From contig NZ_KB849756.1 in the NCBI RefSeq assembly GCF_000368925.1, forward strand, positions 1,846,397 through 1,910,396: 64,000 bases of DNA, written 5' to 3'. Below, one piece after another: positions 7,864-17,945 of this stretch. The notes beneath the pieces are model-generated. The model was not told where the DNA came from, ran no database searches, and saw only the letters and a program-made list of their open reading frames with translations. Position numbers and translations under genes: made by a program. Position 1 is the first letter of the stretch. Each line of letters starts with the position of its first letter. Source of the DNA: Acinetobacter bereziniae LMG 1003 = CIP 70.12 (GTDB lineage: Bacteria > Pseudomonadota > Gammaproteobacteria > Pseudomonadales > Moraxellaceae).

Positions 7864-9576
7864 ATGGAACACATCGAACGCGAATCGATGGAGTTTGACG
7901 TAGTGATCGTAGGCGCAGGTCCTGCGGGTCTTTCTGCTGCGATTAAAATTCGTCAATTGGCTATTGAAAACAACCTTTCAGACCTTTCTGTCTGTGTGGT
8001 TGAAAAAGGCTCTGAAGTTGGTGCGCATATCCTTTCTGGTGCTGTACTTGAACCTCGTGCAATCAATGAACTTTTCCCTGACTGGAAAGAACAAGGTGCA
8101 CCTTTAAATGTGCCTGTGACTGAGGACAAGACTTATTTCCTCATGTCTGCTGAAAAGTCTCAAGAAGCACCGCATTGGATGGTTCCTAAAACCATGCACA
8201 ACGATGGCAACTATGTCATTTCATTGGGTAATGTTGTTCGTTGGTTGGGTCAAAAGGCTGAGGAATTAGAAGTTTCTATTTTCCCAGGCTTTGCTGCTTC
8301 AGAAATTCTTTATCATGAAGATGGTTCTGTAAAAGGGATTCAAACTGGTGATATGGGCGTTGGTAAAGATGGTGAACCGACGCATAACTTCACGCCTGGT
8401 TATGAACTTCATGCCAAATATACGATTTTTGCAGAAGGTTGCCGTGGACATCTCGGTAAGCGTTTAATTGCAAAATACAACTTAGACCAAGATGCCGATC
8501 CGCAACATTATGGTATCGGGATTAAAGAGCTTTGGGAAATCGACCCTGCAAAACATAAACCAGGTTTGGTGATGCATGGTTCAGGTTGGCCACTTGCTGA
8601 AACTGGTTCTTCAGGTGGTTGGTGGTTATATCACGCTGAAAACAACCAAGTGACTTTGGGTATGATTGTCGATTTATCTTATGAAAATCCACATATGTAT
8701 CCATTTGCTGAAATGCAACGTTGGAAAACACACCCACTGATCAAGCAATATCTTGAAGGTGGTAAGCGTATTTCTTATGGCGCACGTGCAGTTGTAAAAG
8801 GTGGTCTAAACTCACTGCCAAAATTGACTTTCCCAGGTGGATGCCTGATTGGTGATGATGCGGGTTTCTTAAACTTTGCTAAAATCAAAGGCTCTCATAC
8901 CGCAATGAAATCAGGTATGTTGTGTGGTGAGGCTGTATTTGAAGCAATCCAAGCAGGTCATGCAAAAGGTGGTGATTTAGCCATTGCTCGCGTGACTGAG
9001 GGTGAAGACTTCTTTGCGAAAGAGTTGACGGCATATACAGACAAATTCAACAACAGTTGGTTAAAAGAAGAGTTGCATCGTTCACGCAACTTTGGTCCTG
9101 CAATGCATAAATTCGGTTTATGGATGGGTGGCGCATTTAACTTTATCGACCAAAATATCTTTAAAGTTCCATTTACTTTACATGATCTTGTGCCTGACTT
9201 TAGCGCATTGAAAACTGTAGATGCATCTACTTTTAAACCGAACTATCCAAAACCAGATGGTAAATTGACTTTCGACCGTTTGTCTTCTGTATTCGTTTCT
9301 AACACGGTACATGAAGAGAATCAGCCAGCACATTTAAAACTGACTGACCCAACGATTCCTGTGAATGTCAACTTACCAAAATGGGATGAACCTGCTCAGC
9401 GTTACTGCCCTGCTGGCGTCTATGAAATCATGGAAAATGATGATGGTTCTAAGCGCTTCCAGATTAATGCAGCAAACTGCGTTCACTGTAAGACGTGTGA
9501 TATTAAAGACCCTTCTCAGAACATCACATGGGTAACACCTGAGGGTGGTGGTGGTCCTAACTATCCAAATATGTAA
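7864..9576 (+). CDS. etfD: Electron transfer flavoprotein-ubiquinone oxidoreductase
   Basis: This 570-residue protein passes electrons from ETF, and so from acyl-CoA and other dehydrogenases, to ubiquinone at the inner membrane. The FAD dinucleotide-binding motif DVVIVGAGPAGLSAA begins near residue 12. The C-terminal 4Fe-4S ligands are C515, C539, C542 and C545 (YCPAGVYE; NCVHCKTCDIKDP), with spacing like the mitochondrial enzyme, and the terminal PEGGGGPNYPNM is typical. GAGGAG just before the ATG at 7864 supports the start. It is transcribed alone and followed by a hairpin terminator. Confidence 0.97.
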   Translation: MEHIERESMEFDVVIVGAGPAGLSAAIKIRQLAIENNLSDLSVCVVEKGSEVGAHILSGAVLEPRAINELFPDWKEQGAPLNVPVTEDKTYFLMSAEKSQEAPHWMVPKTMHNDGNYVISLGNVVRWLGQKAEELEVSIFPGFAASEILYHEDGSVKGIQTGDMGVGKDGEPTHNFTPGYELHAKYTIFAEGCRGHLGKRLIAKYNLDQDADPQHYGIGIKELWEIDPAKHKPGLVMHGSGWPLAETGSSGGWWLYHAENNQVTLGMIVDLSYENPHMYPFAEMQRWKTHPLIKQYLEGGKRISYGARAVVKGGLNSLPKLTFPGGCLIGDDAGFLNFAKIKGSHTAMKSGMLCGEAVFEAIQAGHAKGGDLAIARVTEGEDFFAKELTAYTDKFNNSWLKEELHRSRNFGPAMHKFGLWMGGAFNFIDQNIFKVPFTLHDLVPDFSALKTVDASTFKPNYPKPDGKLTFDRLSSVFVSNTVHEENQPAHLKLTDPTIPVNVNLPKWDEPAQRYCPAGVYEIMENDDGSKRFQINAANCVHCKTCDIKDPSQNITWVTPEGGGGPNYPNM

Positions 9577-9580
9577 ATCA

Positions 9581-9604
9581 ATAAACCCGCTTCGGCGGGT
9601 TTAT
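9581..9604 (+). terminator. Terminator after etfD
   Basis: A GC-rich stem AAACCCGC / GCGGGTTT closes a TTCG tetraloop five bases after the etfD stop and is followed by TTTATTATTT. This is a classic intrinsic terminator. Confidence 0.9.
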
Positions 9605-9686
9605 TATTTCATATTATTTATAGATCAACATTTAATGTATCGTAAGAATCAATTAATTAAAAGCATGATATAAACAAGAAATATAA

Positions 9687-10589
9687 CTAATGAACATTCA
9701 AAAATTTAAAAACGTTAGGATTTTGATAATCTTTGTTGATGCTGTAACCAAGCTTTTGCATTTTATTCTCAGATCTATCTCTTTCAATCTTCCATTTATT
9801 TAAATCATTAGACAGTAATGTGTTCCAATCTTTATCTCTAATTTTCTCATCATATTGGTAAAAATAATGAGAAAAGAAAGTAACGAAATCCAAATGAATT
9901 TTCACATCATCAATAGATTCACGAAAATTTATCGTTAAGATGACATTGTTTTTATAAAATCGAAGAGGTTGACGTTTTAAATCACTCGAATACTTCTCCC
10001 ATTTTTCTTCACTATCTAAATAAAAACCATCCAAACTCCCGAGATAGTTAGGTATTTTATTATTCGCTTCAAATGATTGCTTTCCAAATATTCTTGGCTC
10101 AGACTCGAAGTAAAAGACTTTCCAACCATTTTTATTCAATTGCTTTACAATTCCCTCATAAGCAAGATAACTACTTTTTTCATTAATTTTTTTGGCCTCT
10201 ATATTACTCATATCAAAACCTATATCAGTAATTCCTTGCTTTGGATAGTTAGCATCTGATACAAAAACTAAATTTTCTAAATGATTGAAAACTAAAACTG
10301 TATGGTCATATCCATCTTTTAAATTTAACTTAAGCTTTCTTTCTTGGTTAGTATCTAAATTTGGTCTTATAAAACCTACACTTGCACCTGAACTATATTG
10401 TGAAAAAAATTTAGCATTATTACTAATTAAATTTTCTCTAGAATCTCCAACAATAAAACTAATAATATAATCAGATTCATTCATTTTCTTTTCTTCCTGT
10501 TTACTCATTGTCTCTGAGGATGAATTACATGCTGCCAAACTGAATATTAGTGCAATTACCAAGACTTGAATGATTTGATTTGAATTCAT
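9687..10589 (-). CDS. Lipoprotein, probable immunity protein of the VgrG-linked effector
   Basis: This 300-residue protein has a lipoprotein signal: hydrophobic VLVIALIFSL and the lipobox LAAC with C21, then a polar SSSETMSKQEEKK linker. It should be anchored in the periplasm. The rest is soluble, Asn/Lys-rich and not recognised. It begins 13 bases after the stop of the effector candidate and is last in the vgrG run. A periplasmic lipoprotein after a T6SS cargo gene usually neutralises an effector acting on wall or membrane; here that is inferred from position only. The base composition is clearly more AT-rich than the flanking housekeeping genes. Confidence 0.65.
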   Translation of the reverse strand: MNSNQIIQVLVIALIFSLAACNSSSETMSKQEEKKMNESDYIISFIVGDSRENLISNNAKFFSQYSSGASVGFIRPNLDTNQERKLKLNLKDGYDHTVLVFNHLENLVFVSDANYPKQGITDIGFDMSNIEAKKINEKSSYLAYEGIVKQLNKNGWKVFYFESEPRIFGKQSFEANNKIPNYLGSLDGFYLDSEEKWEKYSSDLKRQPLRFYKNNVILTINFRESIDDVKIHLDFVTFFSHYFYQYDEKIRDKDWNTLLSNDLNKWKIERDRSENKMQKLGYSINKDYQNPNVFKFLNVH

Positions 10590-10602
10590 TATGATTCCCG
10601 AC

Positions 10603-11802
10603 TTAAATTATTGGCAATTTTTCAGTTATATCACCTTCAGCTAATCTGGCTAAACAATTTTCCATATAACCAGGATATTTTTTCATAACATAATGAAAAT
10701 CTTCAGCAATGCGTGTAATAAATTTCATTCTTTCTTTAACTATATATAGCCTTTCGTTTTTTAGCATATCTTCAAAAAACTTATCTTTATCAGATAATCC
10801 ATTTAATCCTATTGGCAATGTACATGAATTTGTAAATACTGCCTGCCTATTTTGAACGTCTGCAATTAAAGCTCCAAATTGTGTATAGTATGGATGATTA
10901 CTTTCAAGCTTAGACTGTTTATCAAAGATATCTTTTAATCTCTGATCAGGTTGTCCATTCGGAGAATAAAAACTTTTTTCTAAAACAATATGTTGTTCAT
11001 GAACAGCAATTGTCATTAAATTATTAAACTGAGCATCTTGTTTCTTTTGGATTATTTTTTCAGTTTCAAAAATTTTTACATATTGAAAAGCTTCTTTCAA
11101 ATTATTCAAAATATTATCTGAGTATTTAAATTTTTCTAATTTATTATATGCTTCATTATATGGAATTTTATGCATATCATTTGCTACTTTAGTATCATAA
11201 GTGTTACCATCTCTTTTTGATAAACAGTCATTAAATGTATTAGAAAATCTACAATAATACTCATGATAAGGATATATATCTAAATAAAGCCAAAGATTAC
11301 CCTTTAACATACAATATCTCATATAATCAAAATCTGATTTTGTGATCCCACCAGTCGCTATAAAACGTCTATCACTTATATCTATTTTATCTAAAACTTT
11401 ATTGGCTCCATCAAGAATAACACCACCTCCAATTTTTGAAACAAAATCATCTAATGCTAAAATTCCACAATAAACTTGTTTTGCTGCAATCGCTCCTAAA
11501 GCCATCCAATAAAATCGCCCTTTATACTTAACATTACCTATTTTATTTTTTTCTAAATACATTTTCGCATATTGACTAGAAATTAATTTTACTCTTTTTT
11601 GATCATCACTTCCTTTATATAAAAATTCTCTCTTAACCTCTCCCCCATGAACAACTTTCTTTATAACTTCTAAGCTTTTATAACTTGTTAAAGCCATATA
11701 TGATGAGTATTGAACTAATGACCACATATTTTTACAATCAACTTTAGTAATACAATTACTATTACATATTTCATTTGTATCTGTTTCTTGCAATATCGTC
11801 AT
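10603..11802 (-). CDS. Putative T6SS cargo effector linked to VgrG (unrecognised)
   Basis: This 399-residue protein starts with an ATG that overlaps the vgrG stop by four bases and carries the Shine-Dalgarno GAGGAAC, so it is coupled to vgrG. It has no signal peptide and no PAAR motif. A weakly hydrophobic stretch is seen near 105-125 (YWMALGAIAAKQVYCGILAL). Midway lies TIAVHEQHIVLEKSFYSPN, whose H-E-x-H spacing could be catalytic or structural. The C-terminus is rich in charged helices. I do not recognise the family. The effector role rests on the vgrG-effector-lipoprotein order and the foreign-looking AT-rich composition. Confidence 0.6.
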   Translation of the reverse strand: MTILQETDTNEICNSNCITKVDCKNMWSLVQYSSYMALTSYKSLEVIKKVVHGGEVKREFLYKGSDDQKRVKLISSQYAKMYLEKNKIGNVKYKGRFYWMALGAIAAKQVYCGILALDDFVSKIGGGVILDGANKVLDKIDISDRRFIATGGITKSDFDYMRYCMLKGNLWLYLDIYPYHEYYCRFSNTFNDCLSKRDGNTYDTKVANDMHKIPYNEAYNKLEKFKYSDNILNNLKEAFQYVKIFETEKIIQKKQDAQFNNLMTIAVHEQHIVLEKSFYSPNGQPDQRLKDIFDKQSKLESNHPYYTQFGALIADVQNRQAVFTNSCTLPIGLNGLSDKDKFFEDMLKNERLYIVKERMKFITRIAEDFHYVMKKYPGYMENCLARLAEGDITEKLPII

Positions 11803-14618
11803 TTTTGTTCCTCTTTATCTTCTATTTCATTAACTATTAAATCTTCGTAATTAAATTCAATCTTTAATTTTTGACTTGATACTGTACCCAATCTTTTAGT
11901 GAAACCATTTTTATCACTTTTCCCTAAAAATTGCTCATTAGAGGTAGTATTCGTTATTTTGTAATCTAAATCTGCAAGTTTTTTTCCTAGTGGATCTAAT
12001 AATTGAAATTTATCATCAAAAATAGAACTTATTGGTAACTTATCAAAACCCACAGCAATTTCTTGTGGTCCCAAAAACTTATGTTGTCCAGCTTTAACTT
12101 CAAACAGACCTGGTGTGGTTGGCAAAACACCTGCACCACCAATCTCAATTTGAGTAGTATCAGCAATTAACACAATTTTCTTACTGGCTTTAATCTCAAT
12201 ACGATCTTCAGTCGAAATAATCTGAATGCCTTTACGGGCAATCAAATCTGCACCATCCCCTTGGGCTTGAATCTCCACTTTACCTTTTGCTGCATAAAGC
12301 CTTGCACCTTCTTGTGCTGCAAACATACTGATCTTGTTTTGTGCATGCACCAAGAAATTCTTTTGCGTACTCAGATTGACGCTATCCCCTGCACTAAGGC
12401 TAATTTGCTTATCCGCAGAGACATGAATGTCTTCATTGCTCGACAAGCCAATTGAATTCGGCGAGGCTAAAACCATCAAGGCTTGTTTAAATGCATCGGC
12501 TTGATTCTTGGATTCATCAGACTGATCTTTTTCCAAATCCGAAATAAATGATTTCAAATAATCTAGATTTTCTAAAGGATCAGTCTGTTGATTCTTGGCA
12601 ACTTCACTTAAGGCTTTGGCATTGTTCAGGCTACTTTCTAGCTGACTTTTGGCTTCGGTTGTATCTAGATGATTACCTGATGCCCCATCTTGTGCATGCG
12701 TACTCAGCAGTAAGCCTTGACCTGCACGTACCGCACCCCATTGATCCGTTCTTAGCTCAAAGCCTTCTCCTCGCCCTTCACTACTATCTGTCTCTTTTGG
12801 ATGACTGAGGTTGCCAAGATTGAGTTGAGTTGCGCCATGACTACTGTGTAACTGACTGCTGATCTGGTTGGTGGTATCATCAAATCTCAGTTGGTTATAG
12901 CCACTGCCTTGATATTCCTTGCTTTTAATCCCTGCCAACTTCTTGGTATCGGGCAACTTGCCTTGGTCATCAAACTTGCTCGGGCTGCGTTGCGCTTCAT
13001 GGATTCGACCCACCACAAATGGTCTGTCAATGTTGCCATCAAAGAAGTCGATAACAACAATCTCTCCTATCCTTGGTAGGAAGCGAGCTCCATAACCTTC
13101 GCCTGCCCATGGGGTCAAGACATCAACCCAAGCTGAGTCGGTATCATTGTCATTCGAGCCTGCACCACCATCGTGACTGTGGTCTTCATTTCGGGTAAAG
13201 AGGAAGCGAACCTTGATGCGTCCCCATTCATCTACATGGATTTCTTCTCCACTCGGACCAACCACTTTGGCGCGTTGTGGATACGCCACTGGACGGTGTT
13301 TGAGTGGGTTGTATTCTGGTGCCGTACTGATGTTTCTGCGTTGTAAGATCAGCTGATTGGCTTGGCGTTCTTCACTGTTGTTTGTGGGGATACTGGTGAG
13401 CTGCCAATGGCTGTGTTCAACTAAACGATTGATTTGTTCGTTGAGGTCTTTGGGTAAATTATTTTGGTTATAAAAGTTTTTGGAGATGATCAAAAACTGC
13501 TGATCGGCAGAATCTTTTTGATCGATTTGAGGATGCCCTTTTAGCTCAAGGTAATAGCCGACCTGTGCATCTCGTACCGTCGATATTGCCGTGAATTGTT
13601 TGGCTTGGGCATCGTAGTAGTTGCTAAGGTTTTGGTTAAAGCGTTCGATCTGACTGTTGCCTGATGCCGTTGCACCATCTTCCCCATTCAAGTCAGGTAT
13701 CCATGCAGGGCTAAAGTGCCATACTTGTTCTAAGCCTAGACTAGCATTGTCGTACTGGTCACTGTGCTGATGTTTGCTTTGTACATTGCCAGCACCTTCT
13801 TCGGTTTCAAGAATATCGGCTTGCCAACGGTGAATATGTACTGAAGTCGGTTGGAGTGAACGTATACCTGTAAATGATGTAATCGTGTCTTGTTGTTCTA
13901 CCGCGGAGCTGCGGTGAAAGCGGATGCTTCTGCGTTCTAGCGCAGTGTATTGGCTGTTGTCATCAATTAAACGTAGTTTTTGGGCTTGGATCGGTGCTGA
14001 AATGTTGGCAACATTGAGTTCTGCTTCATCAATCAACCAGCTTAAATTTTCACTTCTCATCAAACGAGTAAGTAGATCGTGGTCGCTTTCGTTCATCTGT
14101 ATAATTAATGGACGAACATCGTAGTCTTTGCTTAGACCAGTTTTATCTAAACTCAAACTAGCAGCAAACAGCGGACTTCTTTGCTGCCACTCTTTATGAA
14201 GTATTTCAATAACTTGAATCACCGACTTATTCAGAAACACTCTGCTATTACGGCGTTTATGCCACAGTGACGTTGCATCTTCAAGTTTGAGCTTATAGAC
14301 CGTCAGTGCACCATCACTTTGTCCCTGTGCAGCTTTGGTAATGATGCCTGTGGTACGGAACAGTTGTCCTCGGTCGGTGACTTGGTCGATTGCAGCTTGG
14401 CAACCGATAAATTGTTTGAGTGGAATATTTGCAGATGTTGCAAGACAGATCAGTTCCGCAGACACGCCTTGATTGATGGCATGTTGTCCATCAATGCGTT
14501 GCAAGAACACTTGGGCGGTCAAATCAGGATTGCTAAACTGAATATGCAAAGCTCTTTTTTGAGCGGTTAATCCTAATTGATCCAATACTTTATAAATACT
14601 ATTGACTAAACTATTCAT
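11799..14618 (-). CDS. vgrG: Type VI secretion tip protein VgrG
   Basis: This 939-residue T6SS spike protein has a gp27-like N-terminal base (about 1-400), then the gp5-like OB region (HRPVAYPQRAKVVGPSGEE, DEWGRIKVRF, ARFLPRIGEIVVIDFFDGN, about 440-560). A long DUF2345 extension follows (about 600-860), with repeats such as LYAAKGKVEIQAQGDGADLI. The last 97 residues, from AGQHKFLG at 843, form a small beta-sandwich-like tail that probably holds the cargo. DNA coding for this tail is more AT-rich than the core, suggesting tail and effector were exchanged together. It leads the run vgrG-effector-lipoprotein. No sheath or baseplate genes are in the window, so this is an auxiliary cluster. Confidence 0.93.
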   Translation of the reverse strand: MNSLVNSIYKVLDQLGLTAQKRALHIQFSNPDLTAQVFLQRIDGQHAINQGVSAELICLATSANIPLKQFIGCQAAIDQVTDRGQLFRTTGIITKAAQGQSDGALTVYKLKLEDATSLWHKRRNSRVFLNKSVIQVIEILHKEWQQRSPLFAASLSLDKTGLSKDYDVRPLIIQMNESDHDLLTRLMRSENLSWLIDEAELNVANISAPIQAQKLRLIDDNSQYTALERRSIRFHRSSAVEQQDTITSFTGIRSLQPTSVHIHRWQADILETEEGAGNVQSKHQHSDQYDNASLGLEQVWHFSPAWIPDLNGEDGATASGNSQIERFNQNLSNYYDAQAKQFTAISTVRDAQVGYYLELKGHPQIDQKDSADQQFLIISKNFYNQNNLPKDLNEQINRLVEHSHWQLTSIPTNNSEERQANQLILQRRNISTAPEYNPLKHRPVAYPQRAKVVGPSGEEIHVDEWGRIKVRFLFTRNEDHSHDGGAGSNDNDTDSAWVDVLTPWAGEGYGARFLPRIGEIVVIDFFDGNIDRPFVVGRIHEAQRSPSKFDDQGKLPDTKKLAGIKSKEYQGSGYNQLRFDDTTNQISSQLHSSHGATQLNLGNLSHPKETDSSEGRGEGFELRTDQWGAVRAGQGLLLSTHAQDGASGNHLDTTEAKSQLESSLNNAKALSEVAKNQQTDPLENLDYLKSFISDLEKDQSDESKNQADAFKQALMVLASPNSIGLSSNEDIHVSADKQISLSAGDSVNLSTQKNFLVHAQNKISMFAAQEGARLYAAKGKVEIQAQGDGADLIARKGIQIISTEDRIEIKASKKIVLIADTTQIEIGGAGVLPTTPGLFEVKAGQHKFLGPQEIAVGFDKLPISSIFDDKFQLLDPLGKKLADLDYKITNTTSNEQFLGKSDKNGFTKRLGTVSSQKLKIEFNYEDLIVNEIEDKEEQK

Positions 14619-15019
14619 TAGAATGATTTAATTATTATTAACAAATGTGTTTAGATTATACTCAAAAGTCAAAAAACTGTCATTGAAAATTTGTAAAATT
14701 TAATATTTTCTTATATTTATCAAAAATATAAAATAACTAAAACCAAGTACGAAGATTATCCAACTTTCTAGACACTCTCATTTGTAATTGATTTTAGAAA
14801 GAATTTATTCAAAATCTGTACCACAATTATCGATTATTTTTAAAAGCTTTATCTCTCATTTTTGTATTCAACTTTATATAGATGTTTACTTGTTAATTGG
14901 CTTTTAAACATTGATGAGCTGTTGAATATCGCTAGCCAGATGCACTTGATAAAAACAATAAAATTATGTTTATGCATCTGCCTCAACGAATGTTCTATGA
15001 TTTTGCTATTGTTTAAGAA
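14619..15019. other. AT-rich spacer between vgrG and tusA
   Basis: About 400 bases have no credible ORF or RNA gene. The vgrG promoter should be here, reading leftwards. I see no strong Shine-Dalgarno before the vgrG ATG and no clear terminator for tusA. Confidence 0.4.
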
Positions 15020-15277
15020 TTAACCTTTTTTGACGAGATAATGAAATTCTTTATTGCCCGCATCATCCAAAATTTCTTCTTGTAAAACGAGTTCATGTCC
15101 CAAATGCATACAAAACTTAGGAATATCCCAAGAGGTTGAATTGTCTGTTGCAAAGATTTCAACAACATCGCCAGATTTAGATTTCCGAATTGCTTGATGC
15201 AACATCATTACAGGCTCAGGACAACGCAAGCCACGTGTATTTAATTGAATGTTTGCTATAGGCAATGGTTCAGACAT
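15020..15277 (-). CDS. tusA: Sulfurtransferase TusA family protein
   Basis: This 85-residue protein has the family motif LNTRGLRCPEPVMML with the catalytic C19. TusA carries a persulfide sulfur from IscS towards 2-thiouridine formation in tRNA and other sulfur transfers. The rest fits the two-layer alpha/beta fold: SGDVVEIFATDNSTSWDIPKFC and a C-terminal FHYLVKKG. It is transcribed alone. Confidence 0.9.
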   Translation of the reverse strand: MSEPLPIANIQLNTRGLRCPEPVMMLHQAIRKSKSGDVVEIFATDNSTSWDIPKFCMHLGHELVLQEEILDDAGNKEFHYLVKKG

Positions 15278-15468
15278 ATCTCATCTCAAAAAAGCTAAAT
15301 CAGTCCAAGATTTTAACACAAACTCAAATAATCAATAAGGCTTGTTATATCTGTGTAAAAATGACGCATGCATTCATCTATTTACCTTATTTAATAGATA
15401 GACATCTGTATTTTCTTCGGTATGATAAAAAAACATTTACTAGATATTAAGAGTCTTTAGGAAAGATC

Positions 15469-16308
15469 ATGCACGAGGAATCAGGCCCGTCGTGGGGAAT
15501 GCGTGGCTTACGCAAATGGTTAGGTACAGCACCAGAAACCCGCGATGAACTGCTAAAATTAGTACAAGATTCACGTCGTTTTTTAGAACCCGATACTGTG
15601 GCAATGTTAGAGGGCGTGTTAGACCTTCCTGCCACAAAAATTCGTGAAGTAATGACCCCTCGCACAGCGATGGTGAGCTTGCAAGAAGACGACCAACTTC
15701 TTGATATTTTAGATGTGCTGATTGAGTCCGCACATTCACGTTTTCCAGTTTTCTCATCTGACCAACCTGAAAACGTGGTAGGGATTTTATTGGCAAAAGA
15801 TCTATTGCCATTTTTAACCAATCGTAGCTCTGGTGTAGATGTTCATGCATTAATGCGCCAGCCTTTATTCGTCCCTGAAAGTGCGCGATCAGATCAAGTT
15901 TTGAGAATGTTAAAAAATACCCAGACTCATATTGCCGTTGTCATTGATGAATATGGTTCAACTGCTGGTTTGGTGACTTTGGAAGATATTCTTGAAGAAA
16001 TTGTTGGCGAAATTGAAGATGAGCATGACAATGCCGATGAAGAAGCTCAATTTATCATTCCTGATACCACCCATAACATAGCCAATGCATGGATTGTGCA
16101 AGCACTTACACCAATTGAACATTTTAACAATGTTTTAGATGCTGAATTTTCCGATGATGAAGTAGAAACTATGGGCGGATTACTGCTTCAGGAAATTGGT
16201 TTGGTCAGTGATCTTCAAGGTCAAGTGGTTGAACTTGAAGATTGGCAATTTACCATTGTTGAAGCAGATGCCCGCACTATTCATCTGATTCGAGCTGTAC
16301 GTAAATGA
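15469..16308 (+). CDS. corC: CorC/HlyC-type CBS domain protein (YbeX)
   Basis: This 279-residue cytoplasmic protein carries a CBS pair (about 65-185), with VMTPRTAMVSLQEDD and the family signature VIDEYGSTAGLVTLEDILEE, and then a C-terminal CorC_HlyC domain (about 200-279). Members are linked to Mg2+/Co2+ efflux and, in E. coli as YbeX, to ribosome metabolism. AGGAAAGATC precedes the ATG. Its stop overlaps the lnt start by four bases (ATGA), the arrangement known for ybeX-lnt in many proteobacteria. Confidence 0.92.
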   Translation: MHEESGPSWGMRGLRKWLGTAPETRDELLKLVQDSRRFLEPDTVAMLEGVLDLPATKIREVMTPRTAMVSLQEDDQLLDILDVLIESAHSRFPVFSSDQPENVVGILLAKDLLPFLTNRSSGVDVHALMRQPLFVPESARSDQVLRMLKNTQTHIAVVIDEYGSTAGLVTLEDILEEIVGEIEDEHDNADEEAQFIIPDTTHNIANAWIVQALTPIEHFNNVLDAEFSDDEVETMGGLLLQEIGLVSDLQGQVVELEDWQFTIVEADARTIHLIRAVRK

Positions 16309-17864
16309 GAGCCTATTTTGACAAGCTGTTAAATTCATCACAACAACAAAAACAATTGCCCCTCATTTTCCCTTTAGTCATCGCATTAATCTCAGGTGCA
16401 GTGTTTAGTTTAGCACTCGCACCTTATTATTGGTGGTGGCTGGCAATCTTATCACCAGCCTTACTTTACGCTTGCTTAAAAGGTCGTAGTCCTCGTCAAG
16501 CCTTTGCCATAGGTCTTAGCTATGGCTTTGGACTGTGGTTTGTTGGGGCATTTTGGCTTTATACCTCCATCCACGTTTATGGTGATACCAATGCAGTCCT
16601 CAGCGTATTGATGATTGCAGTTATGGCATTTGTGATGGGGCTATTTACGGCAGTCCAGACATGGGTTTATCGTCGTTTTTTCCCTGAAACCCCATTAACG
16701 TTTACACCGCTTTGGATCATCTTTGAATGGTCTAAAACATGGGTGTTCACCGGTTTTCCGTGGTTGTTTGCAGGATATGCGTTCACTGAACGATTCTTAG
16801 ATAGTTATGCGCCTTTATTTGGTGTATTTGCGGTGTCTTTTGCCGTTATTCTTCTTGCCTGTGCCGTGGTGGAAATCCTGAATAGGAAAGTGTTTTGGGT
16901 TGTCCCTGCGCTTGTTGTTTTGCTTGGCGCCTGGGGAGCTTCTTTTATCACTTTTGTACAACCGAAAGCTGAAAAACCGCTCTCTGTATCGCTCATTCAA
17001 GGTAATATTCCTCAAGATTTAAAATGGTTAACCGAATACCAAGTCAAGACTTTAGAAATTTATGTCAACTTAAGTCGTACTGAATGGGGTAGAGATCTTA
17101 TTGTTTGGCCTGAATCATCCATTCCCCTATTTCAAACAGATATTGAACAATTTTTGGATATGATGGATCAGCAAGCCAAAAGCTCGGGTACTGCATGGGT
17201 GACAGGCATTCCTTATTGGGATTTAAAAGAATCAAAAAAGAATGGCTATCCAATGTATTACAACAGCATGATGGCTTCTGGTGCAGATTCTTCAGGTTTG
17301 TATAAAAAACAACGTTTAGTCCCTTTTGGTGAGTACATTCCACTTTCTGGATTGTTATCTTGGGTCTTACCCGCTTTGCAAAATGATCCATCGATGAGTG
17401 GCTTTTCTCAAGGTGCATCGAATCAAAAGCCTTTTAATATTAAAGGACATGATTTAGCTGCTGCGATTTGCTATGAAGTTGCTTATCCAAATCTTACCCG
17501 ACGTAATGCGATCAACAGTGATTTTTTAGTGACTGTTTCGAATGATGCATGGTTTACGGGAACTGCAGGTCCATTACAACATTTGCAAATGGTTCAAATG
17601 CGTGCCAAAGAGAATGGGCGTTGGTTTATCCGTGCCACCAACACAGGCGTAACTGCTTTTATTGACCACAATGGACATATCGTAAAACAAGCGCCTGTAG
17701 ATCAGAAAGCGGTTCTGCGTGGGGATTTACCTGCAATGCAAGGTGAGACGTGGTATACCCGTTTTAGCGATTATCCGATTTTAATTTTATCGCTTTTATT
17801 GTTAATTTTAGGTTGGTTTTATCGCCCTAAAACAGTCGACATCAGTTTTAAAGCACGACGCTAA
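16305..17864 (+). CDS. lnt: Apolipoprotein N-acyltransferase
   Basis: This 519-residue inner-membrane enzyme adds the third acyl chain to the N-terminal cysteine of lipoproteins. Several transmembrane helices occupy the first 215 residues (for example IFPLVIALISGAVFSLALAP) and one lies near 490-508. The periplasmic nitrilase-like domain shows the catalytic triad: E270 in VWPESS, a lysine in YKKQRLVPFGEY (334/335) and C389 in AAICYEVAYP. Translation is coupled to corC. The window encodes several lipoproteins that would be clients. Confidence 0.96.
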   Translation: MRAYFDKLLNSSQQQKQLPLIFPLVIALISGAVFSLALAPYYWWWLAILSPALLYACLKGRSPRQAFAIGLSYGFGLWFVGAFWLYTSIHVYGDTNAVLSVLMIAVMAFVMGLFTAVQTWVYRRFFPETPLTFTPLWIIFEWSKTWVFTGFPWLFAGYAFTERFLDSYAPLFGVFAVSFAVILLACAVVEILNRKVFWVVPALVVLLGAWGASFITFVQPKAEKPLSVSLIQGNIPQDLKWLTEYQVKTLEIYVNLSRTEWGRDLIVWPESSIPLFQTDIEQFLDMMDQQAKSSGTAWVTGIPYWDLKESKKNGYPMYYNSMMASGADSSGLYKKQRLVPFGEYIPLSGLLSWVLPALQNDPSMSGFSQGASNQKPFNIKGHDLAAAICYEVAYPNLTRRNAINSDFLVTVSNDAWFTGTAGPLQHLQMVQMRAKENGRWFIRATNTGVTAFIDHNGHIVKQAPVDQKAVLRGDLPAMQGETWYTRFSDYPILILSLLLLILGWFYRPKTVDISFKARR

Positions 17865-17878
17865 AGCAGTCCCCCAAT

Positions 17879-17929
17879 CGTATCAAAAGCACCTTCTCTA
17901 TGCATCATAAAGGAGGTGTTTTTGATACG
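17879..17929. terminator. Terminator between lnt and the tRNA-binding protein gene
   Basis: A long imperfect stem (CGTATCAAAAGCACCTT against GGAGGTGTTTTTGATACG) lies between two convergent genes. Runs of A on one side and T on the other let it work in both directions. Confidence 0.65.
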
Positions 17930-17945
17930 GATATATCATAATGTA

